Notes under the pieces: generated by a model | Database searches by the model: none | Seen by the model: the letters and a program-made list of their open reading frames with translations, nothing else | Told to the model about the DNA's origin: nothing | Program-made: the position numbers and the translations under genes | NCBI GenBank assembly: GCA_034180415.1 | Contig: JAXFOK010000035.1 | Coordinates: forward strand, 1 to 8,439 | Direction: 5' to 3' | DNA from: CAKMMH01 sp927798255 | GTDB lineage: Bacteria > Bdellovibrionota_C > UBA2361 > CAKMMH01 | Length of the DNA: 8,439 nt | Part shown: one piece after another, positions 1-7,498 of the stretch | How positions within the stretch are numbered: position 1 is the first letter of the stretch | Layout of the letters: each line of letters begins with the position of its first letter

Positions 1-46
1 TTTCTATCAATGTTAATCCTTTTTGATTATTAAATTTAGTTTTCAT
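1..46 (-). CDS. gspG: Type II secretion major pseudopilin GspG, N-terminal fragment cut by the window edge
   Basis: Only the first 15 codons are present, reading MKTKFNNQKGLTLIE. This is a type IV prepilin-like leader: a short basic segment, then the prepilin peptidase site G|LTLIE, cut after the glycine, with the conserved Glu at mature position 5. An AGGA Shine-Dalgarno lies about 8 nt before the ATG. The family role is known: the major pseudopilin is processed and N-methylated by GspO/PilD and polymerises into the periplasmic pseudopilus that drives substrate through the secretin. Assignment to GspG rather than GspH, I or J rests on position, since gspG commonly follows gspF in T2SS operons. 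The rest of the gene lies outside the window. The 521-nt gap to gspF is much longer than the other spacings in the cluster. Confidence 0.8.
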   Translation of the reverse strand, partial: MKTKFNNQKGLTLIE

Positions 47-100
47 TATAAAATTCCTGTTAAAAAAATCGAAACTAATCGACATTACGAAATTAGAAAA

Positions 101-129
101 AATTTAATAAATTAAACAAATTTTTTCAA
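101..129 (-). promoter_or_regulatory. Candidate sigma-70 type promoter for gspG
   Basis: On the minus strand TTGAAA (124-129, five of six matches to the -35 consensus) is followed by a 17-nt spacer and TAAATT (101-106, four of six matches to the -10 consensus). It sits 55 nt upstream of the gspG ATG and downstream of the long palindrome that may terminate the gspC-F transcript. The surroundings are very AT-rich, so a chance match is quite possible. Confidence 0.3.
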
Positions 130-241
130 TAGCTTAAAAAACTTATCGCCTGTTCATAAAGAATAAGCCATACCTAACTAATTATAAGATATAAAACAAC
201 ATAGAAAAAGTATGTATTTTTTAGAAAAATGGAAGAAATAA

Positions 242-385
242 TATGTTGACATTGGCAGCCCATAATGGAGCGTAAACACGCGGGTTTTGTAGACACGTGA
301 TTTTGTGAAGCAAAATTACGTTAGATACCCCGTCGTGAAAAGATATTCCTCAACGAACGTACCCGTAAGTAGTGTTCCAAGTAAT
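242..385. other. GC-richer structured intergenic island between gspF and gspG (possible RNA or dispersed element)
   Basis: This stretch is clearly richer in G and C than the AT-rich DNA on both sides and shows no convincing ORF with a start signal. It contains an 11-bp hairpin, 295-305 with 311-321 around the loop TGAAG. Ten positions are Watson-Crick; the eleventh (299 with 317) is G·U in a plus-strand RNA but C·A in a minus-strand RNA, a weak hint that any RNA is made from the plus strand. A smaller GCGT/ACGC hairpin with an AAAC loop lies at 270-281. I do not recognise an RNA family here. The boundaries are approximate and set by the change in composition. Alternatives are a decayed mobile or palindromic element, or a remnant of a gene. 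Confidence 0.4.
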
Positions 386-438
386 AAAAAAACAATAAAT
401 GATGGATTGAATTTTTATGTCGATTTATGTGTTTAACC

Positions 439-570
439 TAAAAAAATGAATGAGACGCCGATAATGCTAGGCATTTGAAGGGACGATCCCGCAGCTGTAC
501 TTTTGTACAGCGAGGACAGCGTCTCCTTCAAATAACGACGCAGTATCGGATGTATCATTCATTTTTTTTA
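439..570. repeat. Long imperfect palindrome with terminator-like ends on both strands, abutting the gspF stop
   Basis: Nearly the whole 132 nt can fold on itself. The outer stem is AAAAAAATGAATGA (440-453) with its exact complement (555-568). An internal loop follows, then a ten-position stem with one mismatch (458-467 with 540-549). Next come TTTGAAGG plus GACG (474-485) pairing with 520-532 around one bulged T at 524, and an apical 7-bp stem GCTGTAC/GTACAGC (494-500, 505-511) closed by TTTT. On either strand the outer stem starts with an A-tract and ends with a T-tract, so it could act as a bidirectional intrinsic terminator. The gspF stop codon (568-570) lies within its edge, so it is well placed to end or attenuate the gspC-F transcript before gspG. 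Its complexity goes far beyond a normal terminator, which suggests a dispersed palindromic element. Confidence 0.7.
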
Positions 571-1788
571 GCCTTGGATGAGATCAATCATCCCCACCAT
601 CGGCATTAGAATTGAAATAACTATTGAAAATACGATACCACCTAGGCCGATAATCATAAGAGGTTCAATTAGAGAAGTGATTGCAGCAAGAGTATTCTTT
701 ACTTCATCTTCATATGCTTTTGCTGCACGTGTTAACATTTGCTCAAGCTGTCCACTTTTTTCACCAACTGCAATCATGTGAGATAAAAGGGGAGGAAATA
801 GGCCAGATTTACTTAATTCTGATGATAAACTTTTACCTTTCTCTACACCATCTCTTGCTTGCTCTAATGATGAACGAAAATGAACGTTGTTAACAATATT
901 TTTTCCTATATCTAAACATGATAAAAGTTGTACGCCACCTGAAAATAGAGTACCAATTGTGCTCGCAATACGTGCAGTTGCCACTTTTGTGTATAATTTT
1001 CCAATTAAAGGTAATTTAATTAATAGTAAATCTATATTAAATTTTCCCTTTTCAGTCTGAGCATACTTTTTAATGCTGGTAAAGATTCCAACTATTCCTA
1101 TTATAAATACCCACCAATAATGTATTATTATGTCAGATATTCCCACAACAATTCGTGTTGGAAGCGGAAGAGTTCCGCCTTGTTTTTCAAATATTTCAAC
1201 AATACTTGGTACCACAAATGCTAAAAGACCAATTACTACTAATGTACAAAATGCAAACATTAATGTTGGATAAAATAATGATGAAGTTACTTGACGCCTT
1301 AAAGCAAGTTGTCCTTCTAAATATTTTGATAAATTTTCTAAAATTGAATCAAGTTTACCTGAAGCTTCTCCAGATTCAATCATATTAACATAAAGTTTAG
1401 GAAATGCTTTGGGAAAATTTGCAAGTGACTTATGAAATGCATTACCTTCTTCAACACTTTCTCTAACATCCGTTAAAATTCTTTTAATATTTCTTGATTC
1501 GGTTTGCTCAGTAAGTGCTTGAAGCGCGTTAACAAGTGGAAGTCCTGCTATGATAAGTGTTGTTAATTGAGAAGTTATAATTGATAAGTCTTTAAGTGAA
1601 ATCTTATTTTTACCAAAATTAATTTCACCTTTTTTAGAAACATTATTTTCTAATCCTTCTTTGATATCAGTTACATATATACCTTGAGACTTTAATTTTT
1701 GCCTAGCAATTCTTATATTTTCTGCATCAACATTTCCTTTTAACTTTTTTCCAGTTGTTGATATGGCGTTATATTCAAAAACAGGCAT
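568..1788 (-). CDS. gspF: Type II secretion inner-membrane platform protein GspF
   Basis: The 406-residue product has the normal length and layout of GspF/PilC: two homologous T2SSF domains (about 68-195 and 270-395) with three membrane segments near 172-194, 221-239 and 373-396. The start MPVFEYNAISTTGKKLKG is the family signature N-terminus. The repeated motif is visible as PKLYVNMIESGEASGKLDSIL (about 130-150) and PPLLSHMIAVGEKSGQLEQML (about 332-352). GspF forms the cytoplasmic membrane platform that couples the GspE ATPase to pseudopilus assembly. The ATG has AAGAGG 11 nt upstream and lies 21 nt after the gspE stop, so co-expression with gspE is likely. The stop codon overlaps the edge of a long palindrome that probably ends or attenuates transcription. 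No lesion is seen. Confidence 0.96.
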   Translation of the reverse strand: MPVFEYNAISTTGKKLKGNVDAENIRIARQKLKSQGIYVTDIKEGLENNVSKKGEINFGKNKISLKDLSIITSQLTTLIIAGLPLVNALQALTEQTESRNIKRILTDVRESVEEGNAFHKSLANFPKAFPKLYVNMIESGEASGKLDSILENLSKYLEGQLALRRQVTSSLFYPTLMFAFCTLVVIGLLAFVVPSIVEIFEKQGGTLPLPTRIVVGISDIIIHYWWVFIIGIVGIFTSIKKYAQTEKGKFNIDLLLIKLPLIGKLYTKVATARIASTIGTLFSGGVQLLSCLDIGKNIVNNVHFRSSLEQARDGVEKGKSLSSELSKSGLFPPLLSHMIAVGEKSGQLEQMLTRAAKAYEDEVKNTLAAITSLIEPLMIIGLGGIVFSIVISILMPMVGMIDLIQG

Positions 1789-1809
1789 ATTTTTTAAAAC
1801 CTCTTATTA

Positions 1810-3423
1810 TTATAAATTCTCATTTTCATGTGTAACTAATAATACCTCTTGAACGGAAGTAATACCAGCTAAAACTTTTGTTGCACCGTCCATTCTTAGA
1901 GTTTTAAAACCTTTTTTAAATGCAGCTCTTTTAATTGTAGTAGAATCCATTCTTTGGGTAATTAAACTCCTTATTTCTTCATCAATTAATAATAGCTCAT
2001 GAATTCCACTTCGTCCTTTATATCGAGTATTTTGACAAAATTCGCAAGGTTTAGTTCCAGCTCTAAATGCTCTTCTTGACTTAATCTTTTGAGGTGAAAT
2101 ACCTAGATTTTTAAGTTCCTCATCTGTTAATTCATACTCTTCCTTGCACACTGGGCAAAGTCTTCGAATTAATCGCTGAGCCATAATAGCAAGTAAACTT
2201 GAAGATACAAGGAATGGTTCAACACCCATGTCAATTAAACGAGCAACAGCTCCTGCTGAGTCGTTAGTGTGAAGAGTAGATAATACTAAGTGACCAGTAA
2301 GAGACGCCTGAATTGCAATTTCTGCAGTTTCTGCGTCACGAATCTCACCGACCATCACCACATCTGGGTCTTGACGAAGGATTGCACGAAGCCCTGAAGC
2401 AAACGTAAATCCAATTTTTGAATTTACCTGCATTTGACCAATACCTGGTAGTTGGTACTCGACCGGGTCTTCAACAGTTAAAATATTTAATTCAGGTTTA
2501 TTGATATACGATAAACAAGAATATAAAGTTGTAGATTTACCAGAACCAGTAGGCCCCGTAACAAGTATAATTCCATTTGGTTTGGTGATTAAATTTTGTA
2601 CTGTTTGAAGATTTTTACCAGTAATACCAATTTGCTCCAAATCAAGCACAGTTGATGTCTGGTCTAAAATTCTGAGTACAATTCTTTCACCAAATGAAGT
2701 AGGGACAGTAGACACACGGATATCTACATCTTTTCCGGCAATCTTAATTCCAATTCTACCGTCTTGAGGAAGACGTTTTTCAGCAATGTTTAAACCTGCC
2801 ATGATTTTTATTCTACTTGCAATACCCGCTTGGAACATCTTATCTTCGCTTGCAATATCATAAAGCACGCCATCAATTCTAAATCTTACTTTTACCTCAT
2901 TTTCATAAGGTTCAATGTGAATATCAGAAGCACGCTCTGAGTTTGCTTTAAAGATCATCGCATTTACATATCTAATAATTGGTGCATCATCATCTTCAGC
3001 ATCTGTAACATCAATTTTTAATTCATGATTAAATTCATCATCACCTTCATCTTCATCGGATTTTAAATCACTTGAACGATTATTCATTAATCTAGTTTTA
3101 ATTGAGTTTATAGCTTTTAAAACTTCTTCTTCTGGAGCTGCTACAATTTTTATAGTTTTCCCAAAGCAGATTTGAAGTTGCTCGATGAGATTAATATTAT
3201 CTGGTTCAGATGTCGCTACGACAATTTCATTTTCAGATTCAGCGATAGGGATTGCCAAATAACTTTTTGCCCAAGAACCAGTGATCCTTGTAAAATCCCC
3301 CTTTATAATTTTTTGTGGTAAAATTGGATCTGGCAATTCATCGTAGTAAAGAATACCTAGATATCTAGCAAGTGCTTTTAAATCGTTAATGCTATTTCCC
3401 AATTTTTTTGCTTCACTATTCAT
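1810..3423 (-). CDS. gspE: Type II secretion assembly ATPase GspE
   Basis: This 537-residue cytoplasmic ATPase powers pseudopilus extension. An N-terminal T2SSE_N/MshEN-like region (about 15-110) joins an acidic linker (about 119-146, many Asp and Glu) to the ATPase core. The core shows the arginine-containing RFRIDGVLYD segment (180-189), Walker A GPTGSGKST (290-298), an Asp box around LTVEDPVEY (315-323), Walker B DVVMVGEIRD with Glu360 (354-363) and a His box TGHLVLSTLHTND (377-389). The zinc-binding tetracysteine CPVC (423-426) and CEFC (460-463) marks GspE/PilB rather than retraction ATPases. All catalytic motifs are intact. PilB or MshE are the alternatives, but lying between gspD and gspF decides for GspE. 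The ATG follows a strong AGAGGA Shine-Dalgarno at about 8 nt. The gene begins 62 nt after gspD. Confidence 0.96.
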   Translation of the reverse strand: MNSEAKKLGNSINDLKALARYLGILYYDELPDPILPQKIIKGDFTRITGSWAKSYLAIPIAESENEIVVATSEPDNINLIEQLQICFGKTIKIVAAPEEEVLKAINSIKTRLMNNRSSDLKSDEDEGDDEFNHELKIDVTDAEDDDAPIIRYVNAMIFKANSERASDIHIEPYENEVKVRFRIDGVLYDIASEDKMFQAGIASRIKIMAGLNIAEKRLPQDGRIGIKIAGKDVDIRVSTVPTSFGERIVLRILDQTSTVLDLEQIGITGKNLQTVQNLITKPNGIILVTGPTGSGKSTTLYSCLSYINKPELNILTVEDPVEYQLPGIGQMQVNSKIGFTFASGLRAILRQDPDVVMVGEIRDAETAEIAIQASLTGHLVLSTLHTNDSAGAVARLIDMGVEPFLVSSSLLAIMAQRLIRRLCPVCKEEYELTDEELKNLGISPQKIKSRRAFRAGTKPCEFCQNTRYKGRSGIHELLLIDEEIRSLITQRMDSTTIKRAAFKKGFKTLRMDGATKVLAGITSVQEVLLVTHENENL

Positions 3424-3450
3424 ACTTTATTTCCTCTTTTAAGTTTTTTA

Positions 3451-3470
3451 TTAGCATATTATTTTGCTAA
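3451..3470. other. Small stem-loop in the gspD-gspE gap
   Basis: TTAGCA and TGCTAA form a 6-bp stem around an 8-nt AT loop in the only sizeable gap inside gspC-F. There is no U-tract after it on the minus strand, so it is not an intrinsic terminator. It might be an mRNA stability or processing element, or chance in AT-rich DNA. Confidence 0.25.
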
Positions 3471-3485
3471 ATTTATCCACACTCC

Positions 3486-6239
3486 TTAATTAGTCGATTT
3501 CTGCCAAGGATTACTTCCTAAATTTAAAATTTCTTGCTGCGATAAATTATACCAAGAAGAAGGTATTTGCTTTAATTCTTGGTAAATATATTCAGCCTTT
3601 GCTTTATCATTAAATACACCTTCTGCAAGAAGTTCAACTTTATTACCGTTTGAGTTAAATATGTAATGACTTCCAGGTATAAAGAATGATTGAGCAAAAG
3701 TATTAACATCTTGTGGTAATGATACTCCAAATAATTTTTTTGAGGTTTTAAATGGCAAGTGATTATCACCTGATAATACCTTAAGCACAATAAATTTTTG
3801 ATTTTGTTTTGCAATATTATAATTTGTAATTTTATCAATATTTAATGAAGCCTTTGGTAATTCGGCATTAGCGTTAATATTATTTCTTCTTATTTTTGGT
3901 GAAGCTTTTAATTTTAAAATTTCACCATTGCTTTTTGGAAGATCTTTATCATTGTCACTTGGTGCAGTAATCATGCTAGGAATTTCTCCTTCATAATTTT
4001 CAGTTGTCGCAACTTTGTTTAATCTTGGATTGTTAAGTTGTTCTTTTCTATCAGGTGCAATGTCATTGTAAGCTATAACATCTTCAAGTTTTTCTTTTTC
4101 TTCTAGAGTTGCATCTTTTGCGTCAAACTGATCTCTTATAATCCTTGGAGTTAAGAATATTAAAAGATTTTTCTTATCCATAGTGTTACTGTCTTTTCTA
4201 AAAGCATGTCCTAAAATAGGAATATCTTTTAAGAATGGGACACCACTATCTGATTCAGTATTATTATCTGACATTAATCCACCGATAACTATCATTTGAT
4301 CATCTTTAGCGATAACTGTTGTTTCGCTTGTTCTTACAGAAGTGATAGGCTCGCCATTCATTTCACCATTTAAGCTTGAAACTTCTGTAAATACTTTTAG
4401 TGTTACAAAATCTCCTTCACTGATTCTTGGAGTTAGTCTTAATGTAATACCGACATCTTGTCTTTCAATTTGTCTAGTCGTATTGTCGTAATTACTAGAA
4501 TCTGTTGAGGTACTTGTACTAAATGGTAAATTTTCACCAACAACAATTTCTGCTTCTTCATTATCAGCTGTTAAAATGTTTGGAGCACTTAATATATTTA
4601 CATTTGAATTGTTTGCAACTGCATTTAGTAATACACTCTGAGAAGGAACTTTTAAACTACCTAGAGTTAAACTACCAGAGCTTGCAGCAGCCATAGTAAA
4701 ACCATCTAATTGACTTGGGTTACTAAATAAAGTATTTAATTGGCCAGCAGTGTTTGTTGCGAAAAATCCACCGTCTTTTCCACCATTTGATGTCATCCAT
4801 TCCATTCCGGTTTTTGTTTCACCTTTCATTCCGACTTCTAAAAGCATAGCTTCAACAAGAACCTGGCGGCGTTTTACATCAAGTTCTTTTAATAAGTTTA
4901 AAATCTTTCTATAATCAGCTTTGCTAGCACTGATAATTAATGAATTTGTCGCAGGGTCTGCAGTTATAGAAACCTCTTCTCCTAAAGTTGCTGATTGTAT
5001 ACCTTCATCAGATTTAGAGCTAAGTCTAGAAGTTCCAAGTTTACGAGATTGGCTCTCGAATCTTTCCTGAGCTCTACTTTTTTGCTCACCTTTACTTGTT
5101 TTTTGAAGTCCTGGGTTAGGAGAGTTCGAATTACCATTTGAACCAGAGTTTAAACCTGATAAAACTTGAGCTAAGTCATCAGCATTTGCATGTTGGCAAC
5201 GATATACATAATATCTATTTCCAGATAAATCTACTTGGCTATCAAGTTGATCAATTAATGCTTTAATTCTTGAAGTTGTTTCATCATCTGCAAGTAGGAT
5301 AATTGAGTTTGTTCTTTCATCTGCTATAATTTTCGGTTCTTTTACTCTTGAAGCAACAGTTTTTCCGTTGATGTTAGCCACTGCTCCTTGCGTACCTTGA
5401 TTTTGCTGAGGCATTCTATTTTGACCAAAAATTCTTGGAGGCATATTTCCATTTGGAAGATTATTTGCGCTTGCATTATTTTTTTCGTCAGTTAAGATTT
5501 CTTTTAATTTTTCTGCGATATCAGTTGCTTCTGCATACTTAATTGGAACGATAGTCATTTCTTGATTTGTAAAAGGAACATCTAAGTTGTTTACTATATC
5601 AAGTAATCTTATTACGTTATCTTCTGAATCAATTATTATTAATGCATTTGTGCCTGTGTAGGCATTTACTATACCGTTAGGTGATATCATTTGAGAAACT
5701 ATTTGTTGCATATCTTCTGCGTTAACATATTTTAAGTTTACAAGTCTTGTTATTACAGCTGCAGTTGCGTTTTCATCACTTGAAAATTTTGTTGGAATAG
5801 TCGCGCCTTTTGCATCTTTTGCAGGGATAATTTTCCATAAGTTTTTACTAACAGGAACAGATGTAAAACCTTTTAGCGCAAGTACTGATTCTAGAATTTG
5901 TAAAGCCTCGTCTGATGTTACTTTACCAGGAAGATAAATAGATACTTTACCTCTTACGTTTTCATCAAGTATGTAATTTCTTTTAGTCTTTTTACTAAAA
6001 ACCTTTACGATAGCTGCGATATCAGCATTTTTAACATTAATTTCTGTTGAAGCATCTTTTGCAAGGTCATCATCATTTTGATTTTGTAATGCACTTGGAT
6101 TGGGTGCTTGTAAATTAATTGTATTTGTTTTTAATGGCATATTGTTTCTTACTTGGGAAGATGCAATTTGTGCATAACCAACATAAGATGTTGATAGCAA
6201 TAGGACAAATAATTTTTTACTAAATAATAAAGTTTTCAT
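3486..6239 (-). CDS. gspD: Type II secretion outer-membrane secretin GspD with an extended C-terminus
   Basis: The 917-residue product forms the multimeric outer-membrane channel. A Sec signal peptide (about 1-23, cleavage likely after GYA) has no lipobox cysteine. Then follow N0 (about 62-140, INVKNADIAAIVKVFSKKTK), N1 (about 160-225), N2 (about 227-336, split by an Asn/Gln/Pro-rich loop at about 251-298) and N3 (about 340-455, with a Ser/Asn/Lys-rich loop at about 362-420). The secretin core spans about 456-705, including VPFLKDIPILGHAFR (667-681) and NLLIFLTPRII (691-701). Some 200 residues remain after the core: a charged linker and a compact tail (about 812-917) that does not look like the usual S-domain. 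Family members are commonly about 650-750 residues, so this one is long. The ATG lies 8 nt after the gspC stop. Confidence 0.96.
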   Translation of the reverse strand: MKTLLFSKKLFVLLLSTSYVGYAQIASSQVRNNMPLKTNTINLQAPNPSALQNQNDDDLAKDASTEINVKNADIAAIVKVFSKKTKRNYILDENVRGKVSIYLPGKVTSDEALQILESVLALKGFTSVPVSKNLWKIIPAKDAKGATIPTKFSSDENATAAVITRLVNLKYVNAEDMQQIVSQMISPNGIVNAYTGTNALIIIDSEDNVIRLLDIVNNLDVPFTNQEMTIVPIKYAEATDIAEKLKEILTDEKNNASANNLPNGNMPPRIFGQNRMPQQNQGTQGAVANINGKTVASRVKEPKIIADERTNSIILLADDETTSRIKALIDQLDSQVDLSGNRYYVYRCQHANADDLAQVLSGLNSGSNGNSNSPNPGLQKTSKGEQKSRAQERFESQSRKLGTSRLSSKSDEGIQSATLGEEVSITADPATNSLIISASKADYRKILNLLKELDVKRRQVLVEAMLLEVGMKGETKTGMEWMTSNGGKDGGFFATNTAGQLNTLFSNPSQLDGFTMAAASSGSLTLGSLKVPSQSVLLNAVANNSNVNILSAPNILTADNEEAEIVVGENLPFSTSTSTDSSNYDNTTRQIERQDVGITLRLTPRISEGDFVTLKVFTEVSSLNGEMNGEPITSVRTSETTVIAKDDQMIVIGGLMSDNNTESDSGVPFLKDIPILGHAFRKDSNTMDKKNLLIFLTPRIIRDQFDAKDATLEEKEKLEDVIAYNDIAPDRKEQLNNPRLNKVATTENYEGEIPSMITAPSDNDKDLPKSNGEILKLKASPKIRRNNINANAELPKASLNIDKITNYNIAKQNQKFIVLKVLSGDNHLPFKTSKKLFGVSLPQDVNTFAQSFFIPGSHYIFNSNGNKVELLAEGVFNDKAKAEYIYQELKQIPSSWYNLSQQEILNLGSNPWQKSTN

Positions 6240-6254
6240 AAAGTGTTTTACCTT
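6239..6254 (-). promoter_or_regulatory. gspD ribosome binding site overlapping the gspC stop
   Basis: The last gspC codons, AGG TAA, are part of AAGG (6251-6254), which lies 11 nt before the gspD ATG. This is the only Shine-Dalgarno-like sequence there. It suggests that ribosomes finishing gspC re-initiate at gspD, coupling the two partner proteins. The site is weak and its spacing long. Confidence 0.45.
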
Positions 6255-7126
6255 ATTTTATATTGTAAAGTCATTGGTGTTTTATTTCTTTCAAGCTCAA
6301 TACTTAATGAAGTTTCATTTTTAAGTTCTTCAAAAAGCGCCATAGCTTTTGAGAAATCACCAAGCTGTCTACCGTTAATATTTTTTAAAATGTCTCCATT
6401 TTTTAAACCTACTTTCTCAAAAATACTATTTTTTTTAATTGAGAATAATCTTAATCCTACAGGCTTTCCTTCTTGCCAGTAAGGAATAGCTCTTGCTTGA
6501 GTCATTACAACAGGAAGATTAGAAATCGCATTTTGTACTTCAGCTGCATCAAGATATTGAATATTTCCTGATTGTTCATCATCACCGCTACCAGAATCCA
6601 TATCATCGATTTTAAGAATTTCGATTATACCATTTCTATCGATTTCTACTCTGTTTTTATAAATTCCAACAAGTGTTGCATATTCAAAAACGTTATCATT
6701 TACAGAAAAAGCATCTTGTATTTTTTCTTTAGTATTTTCAATTATTGCGTATGGATTAGCGCCAGAAGTTAAAACTGTTCCAATCAATGCTAGAGGTGCC
6801 TGTGTTGCAGGTTTGTTATCTTTAGTGCTATCTTGTTTGACGATAGTCGATAAATTTCCGAAAATATTTTTTTGTGTAATAAGAGTATAGTTAACATTTG
6901 CTAAAGTGTTATTAGTTTCAGTGGTAGGGGCTTTAATGTTATTTAAAGAAGTTATAATATCCTCTTTAACTTTATCTTTATTTTCAGAAAAATTTGTGAT
7001 TAGTTCAAAAGATAAAGTTAGAAGAATAATAATAATTACTACAACTAGCACTATTCTTAAAATGTGCAAAGCGAGCATTTGATTATTGGGTTGTAACAAT
7101 TTTCTAATTTTATATTTAAGTAACAC
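6248..7126 (-). CDS. gspC: Type II secretion inner-membrane/periplasmic protein GspC with a C-terminal PDZ domain
   Basis: From a GTG start the product has 292 residues: a short basic cytoplasmic tail, one very hydrophobic membrane segment (about 20-42), a periplasmic linker, the HR homology domain (about 85-172, with KNIFGNLS and LIGTVLTSGANPYAII) and a PDZ domain (about 195-290, with GLRLFSIKKNSIFEKVGLKNGDIL). GspC links the inner-membrane platform to the GspD N0 domain and helps with substrate recognition. The frame stays open to a TTG at 7249 (333 residues), but that start has no Shine-Dalgarno. The GTG has AAAGGA 9 nt upstream and gives a normal GspC N-terminus. An ATG at 7078 would start almost at the membrane segment and has no visible ribosome site. 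It is the first T2SS gene, so the operon promoter should lie in about 7130-7300; I see no convincing one. Confidence 0.9.
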   Translation of the reverse strand: MLLKYKIRKLLQPNNQMLALHILRIVLVVVIIIILLTLSFELITNFSENKDKVKEDIITSLNNIKAPTTETNNTLANVNYTLITQKNIFGNLSTIVKQDSTKDNKPATQAPLALIGTVLTSGANPYAIIENTKEKIQDAFSVNDNVFEYATLVGIYKNRVEIDRNGIIEILKIDDMDSGSGDDEQSGNIQYLDAAEVQNAISNLPVVMTQARAIPYWQEGKPVGLRLFSIKKNSIFEKVGLKNGDILKNINGRQLGDFSKAMALFEELKNETSLSIELERNKTPMTLQYKIR

Positions 7127-7299
7127 TAGTTTAAATCCTTTTAATTTAAAAAAACTATTAATTTTATTATCCTTATTTTGTGAAAAAAAAATAACGTTAC
7201 TTAAAATATATGATGATATTTCTAAATAAAAGGTGTTAATTTTTTTCAAGAAAAATAAGGTAAATGATAAGGAATTTAGCTTTTAAGTTATAAACTTTA

Positions 7300-7405
7300 T
7301 GGAGGAAGTGGGCGGAAAAAGGGGGAGGAATCGGGAAACAGGGGTAGGTGGTGGAAAACATGTGTCGAGGGTCGGGTTTTTAGGGATCATGAAACGGGGA
7401 TCTGG
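7300..7405. repeat. G-rich tract downstream of hpf, related to the C-rich heptamer repeat upstream of hpf
   Basis: The plus strand carries eight runs of three or more G (7310-7312, 7321-7325, 7333-7335, 7341-7344, 7369-7371, 7374-7376, 7383-7385, 7396-7399) in otherwise AT-rich DNA. Words such as GAAACGGGGATC and ATCTGGTA also occur, exactly or nearly, in the reverse complement of the repeat at 8027-8088. The two tracts look like an inverted pair of one degenerate GGGTATC-type repeat flanking hpf. The weak plus-strand ORF across it has no protein-like character. Confidence 0.5.
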
Positions 7406-7428
7406 TAATAAGTTTAAGATTTGTGATT

Positions 7429-7455
7429 ATACAATAAAACTATGTTTTATTGTAT
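7429..7455. other. Perfect 12-bp hairpin with a 3-nt loop
   Basis: ATACAATAAAAC (7429-7440) is complementary to GTTTTATTGTAT (7444-7455) around the loop TAT. It lies between hpf and gspC, 43 nt from the next perfect hairpin. The stem is nearly all A and T and no T-tract follows on the minus strand, so a role as terminator, mRNA 3'-end or protein site is unclear. Confidence 0.45.
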
Positions 7456-7498
7456 TGATATCTTTTGTTGATATATGGTGTGACAATATGGATTAGGG

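Noticed and set aside
130..240. Possible small gene upstream of gspG in the AT-rich leader
   Set aside because: Only short frames with very biased Phe/Ile/Tyr composition and no Shine-Dalgarno are seen.
321..330. TTAGATACCC matches a highly conserved 10-nt segment of bacterial 16S rRNA
   Set aside because: The flanking sequence does not match 16S rRNA on either side, so this is a chance 10-mer or irrelevant.
439..570. Retron msr-msd, riboswitch or CRISPR-like explanation for the palindrome
   Set aside because: No reverse transcriptase, no cas gene and no repeated spacer pattern is present, and no known riboswitch core motif is visible.
578..1388. Several plus-strand open frames within gspF
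   Set aside because: They are antisense to a fully recognisable gspF and resemble no protein family.
6243..6772. Plus-strand open frames opposite gspC
   Set aside because: Antisense shadows of the gspC PDZ and HR coding regions; hydrophobic composition comes from reversed codons.
7299..7496. Plus-strand 65-codon open frame
   Set aside because: It crosses the G-rich repeat tract and two hairpins, starts without a protein-like pattern, and has a composition set by the repeat (many Gly and Arg).
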